Part shown: in pieces, positions 1 to 5,183 of the stretch
Numbering within the stretch: the first letter of the stretch is position 1
How the letters are laid out: each line of letters starts with the position of its first letter
NCBI GenBank assembly: GCA_014523515.1
Contig: JAATVJ010000312.1
Location: forward strand, 1-5,424
DNA length: 5,424 nucleotides
Direction of reading: 5' to 3'
Source of the DNA: Nitrososphaerales archaeon TH1177
GTDB lineage: Archaea; Thermoproteota; Nitrososphaeria; Nitrososphaerales; Nitrososphaeraceae
Position numbers and translations under genes: made by a program
The notes under the pieces: model-generated
Seen by the model: only the letters and a program-made list of their open reading frames with translations
Told to the model about the DNA's origin: nothing
The model's database searches: none

Positions 1-762
1 AAATTAAGAGAAAGCAATGAGATGCTTAGCCAACAATATGAAAAAGTAAAGGAATCTGAAAAGATGAAGTCAGAATTTATTAATATAGCTGCACATGAAT
101 TGAGAACTCCTATTCAACCTATACTAGGATTAACAGATATTATCTATTCAAAGATTGAAGATAAAGAACAACATGAATTATTAGAAATTATTATGAGAAA
201 TGCATACAGACTAAAGAGACTTACTGATAATGTATTGGATGTTACAAAAATAGAAAGTCAGTCTTTAATGCTCAAAAAAGAAAAATTAAATCTCAATATT
301 TTGATATCTGAAGTTTTAAAAGAATATGTGAACAAAGAAGTACAACAACAAATGATAAAAATTGTATACGATTTCAAGCCCAAATGTGATGATATTATTG
401 TAGATGCAGATAGAGTCAGATTAGCTCAAGTAATTCGCAATCTTATAGATAACGCTTTAAAATTTACTACTACTATTTATAACAACAATAAAACAATATT
501 TGTTATTGTAGATAAAAAGAAAGAAGAAGAAGAAAAAGATCAAGTTATTATAAGTGTTAAAGATAGTGGAACTGGTATTTCAAAAGAGGTATTACCCAAA
601 TTGTTTTCAAAGTTTACAACTAGTGATTCTAGTACAGGAACAGGATTGGGACTATATATTTGTAAGAATATTGTAGAAGCCCATGGAGGCGAGATTTGTG
701 GTGAAAATAATTTGGATGGTAAGGGAGCAACATTTAGATTTAAACTGCCAATTGCAGATTGA
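1..762 (+). CDS. Sensor histidine kinase, C-terminal catalytic part (5' end outside window)
   Basis: This is the transmitter core of a two-component sensor kinase: it autophosphorylates a histidine from ATP and passes the phosphate to a response regulator. The frame is open to the left edge, so the ATG at 22 is probably internal and the sensor region (PAS, GAF or membrane domains) is missing. Counting from that ATG, a charged coiled coil (about 1-17) leads into the HisKA domain with H-box HELRTP (phospho-acceptor His25, codon 94-96). The HATPase_c domain shows the N-box NLIDNALKF (140-148), G1 DSGTGIS (181-187), F-box LFSKF (194-198) and G2 GTGLGLYICKN (206-216). A Lys/Glu-rich loop (165-173) lies between the N and G1 boxes. 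The protein ends just after the ATPase fold, so no receiver domain is fused at the C terminus. No response regulator gene is visible downstream, so the partner is unknown. The H-box followed by IQPILG is common in thaumarchaeal kinases. Confidence 0.95.
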   Translation, partial: KLRESNEMLSQQYEKVKESEKMKSEFINIAAHELRTPIQPILGLTDIIYSKIEDKEQHELLEIIMRNAYRLKRLTDNVLDVTKIESQSLMLKKEKLNLNILISEVLKEYVNKEVQQQMIKIVYDFKPKCDDIIVDADRVRLAQVIRNLIDNALKFTTTIYNNNKTIFVIVDKKKEEEEKDQVIISVKDSGTGISKEVLPKLFSKFTTSDSSTGTGLGLYICKNIVEAHGGEICGENNLDGKGATFRFKLPIAD

Positions 763-790
763 ACCACCATCATCAATAGAATTCGTAATC

Positions 791-814
791 TTTTCTTAGT
801 TTTTTATTTTTTTT
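791..814 (+). terminator. T-rich transcript end of the kinase gene
   Basis: Clustered T-runs (T4, then T6 at 800-805 and T8 at 807-814) begin about 30 bases after the kinase stop codon. No strong hairpin precedes them. Archaeal RNA polymerase commonly stops at such T-tracts without a stem, so this is a likely terminator. The call rests on base composition and position only. Confidence 0.55.
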
Positions 815-1059
815 AATTCTTATTTGATAAATTTACAACAGTTATACAATACGATGAATTTTATATGTATGTCCTAAGACTCTGCTTTTTTGCTAATAAT
901 ACATTCTTTAGATTACTACAAGATTTAGTATATAACAACACAAAAACAATCACAACAACAACAATTTACCTTCAAATATTATATAGCATGCATAACAGTT
1001 TTCTTTACTCATTATTAACCGGCAGTCATTCCTAACCAAAATAGAACATGTCATAACCT

Positions 1060-1097
1060 TCTGGATAATGTAGTTGTCAACTACAAGTGAGGCCAGA
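1060..1097. repeat. Nested inverted repeat in the spacer
   Basis: The inner dyad TGTAGTTG-T-CAACTACA (1069-1085) has perfect 8-bp arms around one central base. It is flanked by a second matching pair, TCTGG (1060-1064) and CCAGA (1093-1097), with unpaired ATAA on the left and AGTGAGG on the right. As RNA or single-stranded DNA it would fold into a two-storey hairpin with an internal bulge. It is more than 290 bases from the kinase stop and about 375 from the next start, so it is not placed like a terminator or a proximal operator. A remnant end of an IS200/IS605-type element, whose ends are imperfect hairpins, or a binding site for a dimeric protein are both possible. No transposase fragment is adjacent. 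Confidence 0.6.
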
Positions 1098-1440
1098 TCT
1101 TTTACCAATTATCATAAAAGAATTAGAATTTGTTATCATATACTATAGATTTTGATATAATTTTTATTTACAGCACTAGTTAAAAATTGGATAGATTTTT
1201 TGAGAATTTTGAATTAGATATAATTACATTTCAAATCAACAAACCACTACTCATTATTACAAACTTTTAAAAAATAATTTCTTTCTTTTACAATAACTGA
1301 TAAATTATCTCTAATTCTTATATGAAATTAAGAGCAATAACAATTAAAGTAGAAGGATAAATGTTCTGAATCATTAACCTATGAATTTTTAATATAACAA
1401 TTGTACATTGAATTTGTAGTAGGACAATTTATGTTGTATC

Positions 1441-1448
1441 TTTATATA
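1441..1448 (+). promoter_or_regulatory. TATA box for the collagen-like mini-protein gene
   Basis: TTTATATA matches the archaeal TATA consensus closely. Its centre lies about 28 bases before the ATG at 1473, so transcription would begin at or a few bases before that ATG, giving a leaderless or nearly leaderless mRNA. This spacing is the main reason to choose 1473 over the earlier in-frame TTG (1401) and ATG (1431). Confidence 0.65.
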
Positions 1449-1472
1449 AGATATATTCCCAAAAATGGCACC

Positions 1473-1667
1473 ATGGAAAATAAAATACTATTTGGAATCC
1501 TAATTGTTGCTATTGCAGCAGTTGGTGCATCAGCCGTTACAACAGTACTAGACAACATCATTCAAGACGTATCTGCTGAACAACCTAAAAAGACACCACC
1601 AAAACACCCAGGTAAACAAGGTGGACAAAAAGGGCAACCAGGACCTGAAGGTGGATCCGGACCATAA
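1473..1667 (+). CDS. Small exported protein with collagen-like Gly/Pro-rich tail (64 aa)
   Basis: The 64-residue product begins MENKILFGIL, a Lys at position 4 followed by a hydrophobic stretch (5-26), which looks like a signal peptide or single membrane anchor. A possible signal-peptidase site is after Val-Ser-Ala (residue 35). The rest is a Lys/Pro/Gly/Gln tail (38-64) with short Gly-X-Y runs (GKQ GGQ, then GQP GPE GGS), so about two to three collagen-like triplets on each side of one inserted Lys. Tiny proteins of this plan, N-terminal export signal plus low-complexity Gly/Pro tail, recur in soil Thaumarchaeota, but their function is unknown. Codon 1 at 1473 is favoured because the signal starts there and a TATA box lies about 28 bases upstream. 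It stands alone, with a hairpin/T-run end straight after the stop. The tail is too short for a stable triple helix, so the collagen comparison is compositional. It could act as a wall-associated or secreted peptide; that is inference. Confidence 0.75.
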   Translation: MENKILFGILIVAIAAVGASAVTTVLDNIIQDVSAEQPKKTPPKHPGKQGGQKGQPGPEGGSGP

Positions 1668-1674
1668 TAAAAAA

Positions 1675-1716
1675 ATAGAATTGATATTATTCTATCAAAC
1701 AAATTTTTTTATTTGT
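1675..1716 (+). terminator. Hairpin pair with T-run after the mini-protein gene
   Basis: Seven bases after the stop codon, ATAGAAT (1675-1681) pairs with ATTCTAT (1689-1695) around a 7-base loop. A second small stem follows, ACAAAT (1699-1704) with ATTTGT (1711-1716), whose loop together with the last stem base makes a T7 run (1704-1710). The T-run close behind a stem right after the coding region fits transcription termination. Confidence 0.55.
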
Positions 1717-1779
1717 AATTGATGGAACTTATTAATGTATTGACAAAAGAATAATAAACTTCTAAATGATGTTACACTT

Positions 1780-1813
1780 GAAATGTTTTGATGATTAATT
1801 ATTATAACATTTC
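1780..1813. repeat. Inverted repeat, 8-bp arms
   Basis: GAAATGTT (1780-1787) pairs exactly with AACATTTC (1806-1813) across 18 mostly A/T bases. The left arm, extended to 10 bases as GAAATGTTTT (1780-1789), also has an exact inverse copy at 1921-1930. In DNA this AT-rich such matches can arise by chance, so no function is assigned. Confidence 0.3.
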
Positions 1814-1966
1814 TAGGTTAAAGTTAAAAAAATATTTAATTATAATATAATTATAAGCAATATATTGAAATTTCTAGATGATTCTACTGCACTTGTGAAT
1901 TAGTTACTAAAATTCATAATAAAACATTTCTTAACATTGTTATCAAAAGCCCAGTTTAAATATTTT

Positions 1967-2164
1967 TTATGATAAGCCTTTATAGTTTTTAATATTTACA
2001 CCATCAATTAAATGCTCTTTTTCCATCCTTTACTGTTAAATCTCCTTCAATTTTTTTAATTCTCTTTTAGTTTCTTCAATTTGCTATTATAAGTCAATAG
2101 ATTTCAGATTATAACATATAGAATTCCGAACTAAAATTCAACTCTTGTTTTTTAGAATTTTCAT
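1967..2164 (-). pseudogene. Possible decayed small gene with several in-frame stops
   Basis: Read on the minus strand from the ATG at 2162-2164, a single frame runs to the stop at 1967-1969 but is interrupted by five internal stop codons. The pieces between the stops look protein-like rather than random: MKILKNKS; then ILVRNSICYNLKSIDL; then the charged helix QIEETKRELKKLKEI; then MEKEHLIDGVNIKNYKGLS at the end. A palindromic TATA element is centred about 33 bases upstream of the ATG. This could be a small gene degraded by point mutations, but purine-rich AT-rich DNA also gives Lys/Glu/Asn/Ile strings by chance. The family is not recognised. Confidence 0.22.
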
Positions 2165-2191
2165 TAGTAAAATAAGAACCTTAGTATTTGG

Positions 2192-2203
2192 ATTTATATA
2201 AAT
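2192..2203. promoter_or_regulatory. Perfectly palindromic TATA element
   Basis: ATTTATATAAAT is its own reverse complement and contains the archaeal TATA core on both strands. It lies between the decayed minus-strand frame (ATG about 33 bases away) and the plus-strand micro-ORF (ATG about 42 bases away), so it could drive transcription either way. Its direction cannot be told from sequence, and AT-rich background makes chance occurrence possible. Confidence 0.35.
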
Positions 2204-2238
2204 AATAAAGGTTATTGGGATTATATATCATTACTAAA

Positions 2239-2310
2239 ATGTATTTTTTTAATCAGAAATTAAAGGAAGATAACCAAGATATAGAAAAATTGTTATTATA
2301 TATAAATTAA
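2239..2310 (+). CDS. Possible 23-residue micro-ORF
   Basis: This ATG-started frame encodes a 23-residue peptide beginning MYFFNQKLKEDNQDIEKL and ending in a short hydrophobic tail. It has an amphipathic, charged middle and could form one helix. A TATA element is centred about 42 bases upstream. There is no Shine-Dalgarno sequence and no recognisable family. It is offered only as a candidate: an ORF this short can easily be chance. Confidence 0.15.
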   Translation: MYFFNQKLKEDNQDIEKLLLYIN

Positions 2311-2439
2311 TAAAGAAATTTGTACAATAATTTTGCTTTATAATATTGAATTAGAGAGGTAAAAAAATAATATAAAATCATCAATGTACAGTATTATTGA
2401 TACATGTAAATGGTAATCAATATCATTGTATATGATTGG

Positions 2440-2445
2440 TTAAAT
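2440..2445 (+). promoter_or_regulatory. Weak TATA-like box for the phasin-like gene
   Basis: TTAAAT is centred about 25 bases before the ATG at 2468, the spacing expected for a leaderless archaeal transcript. It departs from the best TATA consensus, so it is a modest call. An alternative, TGTATATGA near 2427-2435, would start transcription about ten bases earlier. Confidence 0.35.
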
Positions 2446-2467
2446 GCTTTCATGACTAATAAAATAT

Positions 2468-3007
2468 ATGTCATCAAAAAGACAAGAACGTAAAGAAGAA
2501 GAATCAAATGAAACACGTTCAACAACAATAACAGAACAACAATTTCAACGAGAACAACAACAACAAGCAGTTAATAAAGTATTAGATGAAACTAGAGATA
2601 ATATCAAGAAAACAACTAATGAAGCAAGAAAAGAAATTCCACAGTATACTCAAATCGTTAACGATTATCAAGAAAATACAATTCAAGCAATTAGAGAAAT
2701 TACAGATAATTATGTAGAATCACAAAAAGATATTCTAGCTAATTCATTACAACTTTGGTCTGATTGGACTGTATCTCCTAGACAACTGGCTGAAAACTAT
2801 GGAAAGATAGTTAGTAGCTTTGCAGATAATGTCGTAGCAGCAACTAGAGTAATAAATAATACTATATTTGCAAATATAGATTCTGTTAATACATCTGTTA
2901 AGCATACAAAAGAGAATATAAAAGAACTTTCAAAAATAGGTGCTAATACTGTAAAAACATTCCAACAAGTTAGTAGGGATAATATCCACAATACAACAAG
3001 TTCTTAA
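2468..3007 (+). CDS. Phasin-like helical protein (179 aa), possible PHA-granule-associated
   Basis: The protein is soluble, with no signal peptide, membrane segment or cysteine. Residues 1-35 are a charged, disordered-looking head rich in Glu, Arg, Thr and Gln (including EQQFQREQQQQ). Residues 36-170 read as almost continuous amphipathic helix, with the core IPQYTQIVNDYQENTIQAI (57-75), then REITDNYVESQKDIL (76-90), and a Trp-containing stretch LWSDWTVSPRQ (96-106). This layout, a long helix, the YQ-NTIQAIREI-DNY-ESQK pattern and a polar tail, resembles proteins annotated as phasins in Nitrososphaera-type archaea, which coat polyhydroxyalkanoate granules. That match is from memory of the family. 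No PHA synthase or other PHA gene is adjacent, so the storage role is inference; a generic coiled-coil protein is the alternative. The start is supported by an upstream TATA-like box and the lack of any earlier in-frame start close by. The gene is monocistronic, with a T8 run 22 bases after the stop. Confidence 0.8.
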   Translation: MSSKRQERKEEESNETRSTTITEQQFQREQQQQAVNKVLDETRDNIKKTTNEARKEIPQYTQIVNDYQENTIQAIREITDNYVESQKDILANSLQLWSDWTVSPRQLAENYGKIVSSFADNVVAATRVINNTIFANIDSVNTSVKHTKENIKELSKIGANTVKTFQQVSRDNIHNTTSS

Positions 3008-3028
3008 AATTCCCAATAAAGCAACATA

Positions 3029-3036
3029 TTTTTTTT
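3029..3036 (+). terminator. T8 run after the phasin-like gene
   Basis: Eight consecutive T bases followed by a C/T-rich stretch begin 22 bases after the stop codon. There is no strong stem before them. This is a typical archaeal T-tract end. Confidence 0.5.
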
Positions 3037-3244
3037 CTTCTCCCAAAAATGTATTCCATTAATATTTTTATCAAGAATTTATTCGCTTATAGATGTTAAT
3101 TCCTTGATTATACATTCATTTAATAAAAGTTTTAGAATTTATCTTATCCTACAGTTTATTTTATACATCTTTTACTTTTGCTTCTAGTGAAATCATCTAC
3201 TAATTCAAACGAAATTGCTTTTTTTAATTTTCTTTCTTTTACAA

Positions 3245-3266
3245 TTTTTTATTTATAAATAAAAAA
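3245..3266. terminator. Perfect 22-bp palindrome, likely two-way terminator
   Basis: TTTTTTATTTA (3245-3255) is followed directly by its exact reverse complement TAAATAAAAAA (3256-3266). Each strand ends the dyad or begins it with a run of six T, and another T7 run lies just to the right (3272-3278). It sits between the plus-strand phasin-like gene and the minus-strand reading frames, where transcription from both sides meets, so a bidirectional terminator is the simplest reading. The stem would be only A-U pairs, so the T-tracts may matter more than the fold. Confidence 0.5.
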
Positions 3267-3293
3267 CATAATTTTTTTACTTTTTTAATTGTG

Positions 3294-3513
3294 CTACAAT
3301 TCGGATTCAGTAGTTTCACTTATCATTTTATCGATAAAAGATATATCATTCTCTTTTTCATTGTTGCTCTTATCAAATGATGAAGTTGTTGTTGTTGCAT
3401 TTGTTCCTTGATCATCACCATTATTATTATTATTATATTAAATAGAATTGCAGGGACACTATTTCTTTTAGATTATTAATGATGACAGTGGTTTTGTTGT
3501 TGAGATCTATCAT
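3294..3513 (-). pseudogene. Small unknown protein gene broken by a one-base frame shift
   Basis: From the minus-strand ATG at 3511-3513 a frame encodes MIDLNNKTTVIINNLKE and nine more residues, then stops at 3433-3435 inside an AAT/ATA triplet repeat. A frame offset by one base is open from 3437 and continues NNNNNGDDQGTNATTTTSSF then DKSNNEKENDISFID to a stop at 3294-3296, 47 codons with a natural-looking acidic/Ser/Thr tail but no start codon. The whole span is 220 bases, one more than 73 codons, so removing a single base at the repeat joins both parts into a protein of about 72 residues. The N-terminal part could be a helix and the C-terminal part is probably disordered. Possible causes are a true inactivating indel, a sequencing error or, less likely, slippage. 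The family is not recognised, and no strong promoter is visible upstream. Confidence 0.4.
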
Positions 3514-3667
3514 AGTTTACTATTTGTATTATGTTAATAGGCTAAAGACATAATAATTAAGGACTGAAAAGAAAGGAGTGCAGATATAGGGTTAGACTTT
3601 GTTCCAATGGTATACTACTATCTAGTTTCCAAGTCTTCCTTCTTTGACAAGTATTTTGCAGGAGCTA
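3514..3667. other. Short spacer downstream of the surface-protein gene
   Basis: No gene, RNA gene or strong terminator was recognised. On the minus strand a moderately T-rich patch (complement of 3565-3577) is the only candidate transcript end for the surface-protein gene. Confidence 0.3.
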
Positions 3668-4879
3668 TTAGTCTGGTCTCACTTCAACTGTGTTTATTAC
3701 ATTACAGGTCTGTGATTCTCCGGCTGCTATTGTTCCTTTTGCCTCTAAACCATAAGGTATACTAGGATTTACAGCAAAACAATTTCCTGTAAATGCTATA
3801 GTCATAGCGATGTCATAAGCTACATTTTCTCTCTCCAAAGCCACTAATTGTTCGTTAACTGTTGCATCTGTTGTTTCTGTTACTATATAATCACCAGGAT
3901 CTAATGTAACAACTGTTCCTGACTCTGAACCCTTAAATCGAGATGGGACTGGATTGTTACCTGTCACTTGGAAAGGAAATTGATCTTCAGTTATCGTGGC
4001 TAAAGAGTCTTGGCAACGTTCGTTACCCCCTTTAGATTGGGTGTAATCTATACAGTTAACAAGTTTAGTTACCTTCAAAGTCGTGGCTGATTGTGTGGTG
4101 CTGCTAACATATGCTGTTGGAGGTTGGTCTGTAACAGTAATGCTTACTTTAGCAGAAGAACTGGTTTTACCTGTAGCAGTATCTATGACTCTGAATGAGA
4201 AAGAATCACTACCAGCAAAGTTGGTTTGTGGAATATAAGTTACTGAAGCTGTAAATGATGTGCTCTGTGTTATTGAACTCAATGTACCATGAGCAGGATT
4301 GGATGATATAGAAAATTGTAATGCATTATTGGAAGAAATTGTTCCTGATAGTTGAATGGTGACAGGTGTATTTTTCTGGGTTGTTGCACTTGTAGGAGTT
4401 GCAGTTGGAACTTGTTGTTGCTGTGGCTGATTTGCTGCTGAAGTCGTTGGTGATTGTTGCTGTTGTAACTGTTGCTCTTGCAACTGCTGTTGCTGTTGTT
4501 CCTGCAGCTGCTGTTGTTGTTGTTCTTGCAATTGTTGCTGCTGTTCTTGCAGCTCCTGTTGTTGTTGTTCTTGCAGCTGCTGTTGTTGTTGAGTGGTAGA
4601 AGGTTGTTGAGTAGTTGGTGGAGGGGTTGTAGATACAGTTGTTATTGATGATGATGCTGAATCAAGAGAAGAAAGAGAATGATAAACAGTAGTAGTAGGA
4701 GGTGCAGAAGAAGAAGAAGCAACAAAAACAGAAGTTAGTAGTAATAAAGATAATAAAGCAAAAGCAACTATAATACTTGTTGAAGCTATCTTTTTGCCTC
4801 TGTGTTCCTGCCTTTGTCTTTGTACATGATTATTATGATTATTATTTTTATAAACATCTGAAGGATTAGTTAATCCCAT
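3668..4879 (-). CDS. Membrane-anchored surface protein: Gln-rich repeat, Ig/cadherin-like and prealbumin-like domains (403 aa)
   Basis: An Asn/His/Arg-rich cytoplasmic head (1-30, ending HRGKK) precedes one hydrophobic segment (31-53). The positive charge before it predicts N-in/C-out, so most of the protein faces outward, as a signal anchor or cleaved after about residue 59. Then come a Ser/Thr/Pro linker (55-96), a Gln-rich tandem repeat built on LQEQQQQQ (97-142) and a second linker (143-170). An Ig/cadherin-like module (about 173-250) shows the NPAHGTL and SVTYIPQTNFAGSDSFSFRV pattern known from bacterial and archaeal adhesin repeats. The C-terminal domain (about 267-400) has TLKVTKLVNC, VTGNNPVPSRFKGSESG, VTLDPGDYIVTET and GTIAAGESQTCNV, the pattern of prealbumin/SpaA-like modules common in thaumarchaeal surface proteins. 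Four cysteines (276, 289, 367, 392) are all in this domain and could form two disulfides. Likely role: cell-surface stalk for adhesion, matrix or S-layer contact; this is inference. No catalytic motif is seen. The start is supported by a TATA box about 25 bases upstream. The gene is transcribed alone. Confidence 0.92.
   Translation of the reverse strand: MGLTNPSDVYKNNNHNNHVQRQRQEHRGKKIASTSIIVAFALLSLLLLTSVFVASSSSAPPTTTVYHSLSSLDSASSSITTVSTTPPPTTQQPSTTQQQQQLQEQQQQELQEQQQQLQEQQQQQLQEQQQQQLQEQQLQQQQSPTTSAANQPQQQQVPTATPTSATTQKNTPVTIQLSGTISSNNALQFSISSNPAHGTLSSITQSTSFTASVTYIPQTNFAGSDSFSFRVIDTATGKTSSSAKVSITVTDQPPTAYVSSTTQSATTLKVTKLVNCIDYTQSKGGNERCQDSLATITEDQFPFQVTGNNPVPSRFKGSESGTVVTLDPGDYIVTETTDATVNEQLVALERENVAYDIAMTIAFTGNCFAVNPSIPYGLEAKGTIAAGESQTCNVINTVEVRPD
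4454..4591 (-). repeat. In-frame minisatellite coding the Gln-rich LQEQQQQQ repeat
   Basis: The coding strand is built from CAG/CAA-rich units of about 24 bases, each giving Leu-Gln-Glu followed by 2 to 5 Gln (one unit ending in Glu). Leu residues fall at 102, 110, 117, 125, 133 and 138, so spacings are 8, 7, 8, 8 and 5. All length changes are whole codons, which keeps the frame. The segment is probably an extended spacer or coiled-coil-prone stalk in the surface protein. Tandem DNA of this kind is prone to expansion and contraction. Confidence 0.85.
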
Positions 4880-4898
4880 TAGGAATCAATAACCAATA

Positions 4899-4910
4899 AA
4901 ATATAAATAA
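4899..4910 (-). promoter_or_regulatory. TATA box for the surface-protein gene
   Basis: On the minus strand this reads TTATTTATATTT, with the TATA core centred about 25 bases before the ATG at 4879. The predicted transcript starts at or next to the ATG, so the mRNA is probably leaderless. No Shine-Dalgarno sequence lies before the ATG. Confidence 0.6.
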
Positions 4911-4917
4911 ATTCAGC

Positions 4918-5183
4918 TTAGAACTTTGATATCTTCTTATACTTCTGCTTTATCCTTGCTAATTTGTCATAATCTACTATTACTGTTGAATTATGATGAT
5001 CGATGAGGTAAGAGAATTGTGCCATTAGTAATAATACCTACTCCTTGATCTGTTGATGGTGTTTACCCTAGGGAGTTCAAGAGTAGGAAATGTCTATGTC
5101 TTTGCTGGTATTAGGAAAATACCATCCACGCCCTTTACTGTAATAGTAATAAGTCCATCTATTGTATAAAGTGTTTTTGACAT
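4918..5183 (-). pseudogene. Possible broken small ORFs upstream of the surface-protein gene
   Basis: Three protein-like minus-strand pieces lie in different frames. The first starts at the ATG 5181-5183 and gives 29 codons, MSKTLYTIDGLITITVKG then VDGIFLIPAKT, ending at 5094. The shifted frame continues it as KDIDISYS. Further on, one frame reads TPSTDQGVGIITNGTILLPH, and the overlapping frame has an ATG-started 35-residue ORF (4918-5025) beginning MAQFSYLIDHHNSTVIVDY with a Lys-rich end. No TATA box is positioned for the 35-residue ORF. The mix of frames suggests a small gene damaged by several indels, but none of the pieces is long enough to be certain. No family is recognised. Confidence 0.22.
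5106..5124. repeat. Short hairpin, 7-bp stem
   Basis: TGGTATT (5106-5112) pairs with AATACCA (5118-5124) around a 5-base loop, AGGAA. It lies inside the first of the broken minus-strand ORFs, about 230 bases before the surface-protein start. It has no T-run behind it on either strand, so it is not a clear terminator. Confidence 0.35.

Larger units (their letters stand above)
763..1440. other. Long AT-rich spacer without an intact gene
   Basis: No credible coding frame was found on either strand. The longest ATG frames are of about 15-20 codons (for example 988-1035 on +, and a 20-codon frame on - beginning near 1015) and lack supporting features. The spacer holds the kinase T-tract near its left end, an ACAA-rich low-complexity patch around 935-968, a less AT-rich stretch around 1019-1098 that contains the nested inverted repeat, and the promoter region of the next gene at its right end. 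Confidence 0.6.
1717..2467. other. Very AT-rich 0.75 kb spacer with possible gene remains
   Basis: No intact gene longer than about 25 codons was found on either strand. Entries inside it describe what can be picked out: an inverted repeat near 1780-1813, a minus-strand frame with several stop codons that reads like a decayed small gene (1967-2164), a palindromic TATA element (2192-2203) and a 23-codon ORF (2239-2310). Long AT-only patches such as 1831-1856 are low complexity and carry no clear signal. Confidence 0.5.
3008..3293. other. Convergent AT-rich spacer
   Basis: No intact gene is seen. Besides the T8 run and the 22-bp palindrome, a minus-strand open stretch (about 3156-3244) without a start codon reads AISFELVDDFTRSKSKR near its end. 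It is in the same frame as the downstream part of the broken ORF at 3294-3513 but is separated from it by stops. It may be decayed coding DNA or chance. Confidence 0.4.

Noticed and set aside
540..776. Minus-strand ORF of 78 codons over the end of the kinase gene
   Set aside because: It is antisense to the conserved ATPase motifs of the histidine kinase, which plainly explains this DNA.
935..968. ACAA-rich patch considered as a short repeat array
   Set aside because: It is simple low-complexity sequence with no regular unit and spacer, so it is not CRISPR-like.
1401..1472. Longer version of the mini-protein starting at a TTG (1401) or ATG (1431)
   Set aside because: The extension would overlap the TATA box and place extra polar residues before the signal peptide; the ATG at 1473 fits both promoter spacing and the export signal.
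2797..2991. Minus-strand ORF of 64 codons inside the phasin-like gene
   Set aside because: It is a shadow of the plus-strand helical protein; its hydrophobic look comes from reading Asn/Lys/Thr codons in reverse.
3585..3665. Possible tRNA-like stretch downstream of the surface-protein gene
   Set aside because: A GG-TA pattern and short complementary bits caught the eye, but no cloverleaf with acceptor stem, anticodon loop and T-loop could be built on either strand.
4399..4599. Plus-strand Val/Ala/Leu-rich ORF of 66 codons
   Set aside because: It is the antisense reading of the CAG/CAA repeat in the surface-protein gene, giving an artificial hydrophobic repeat.
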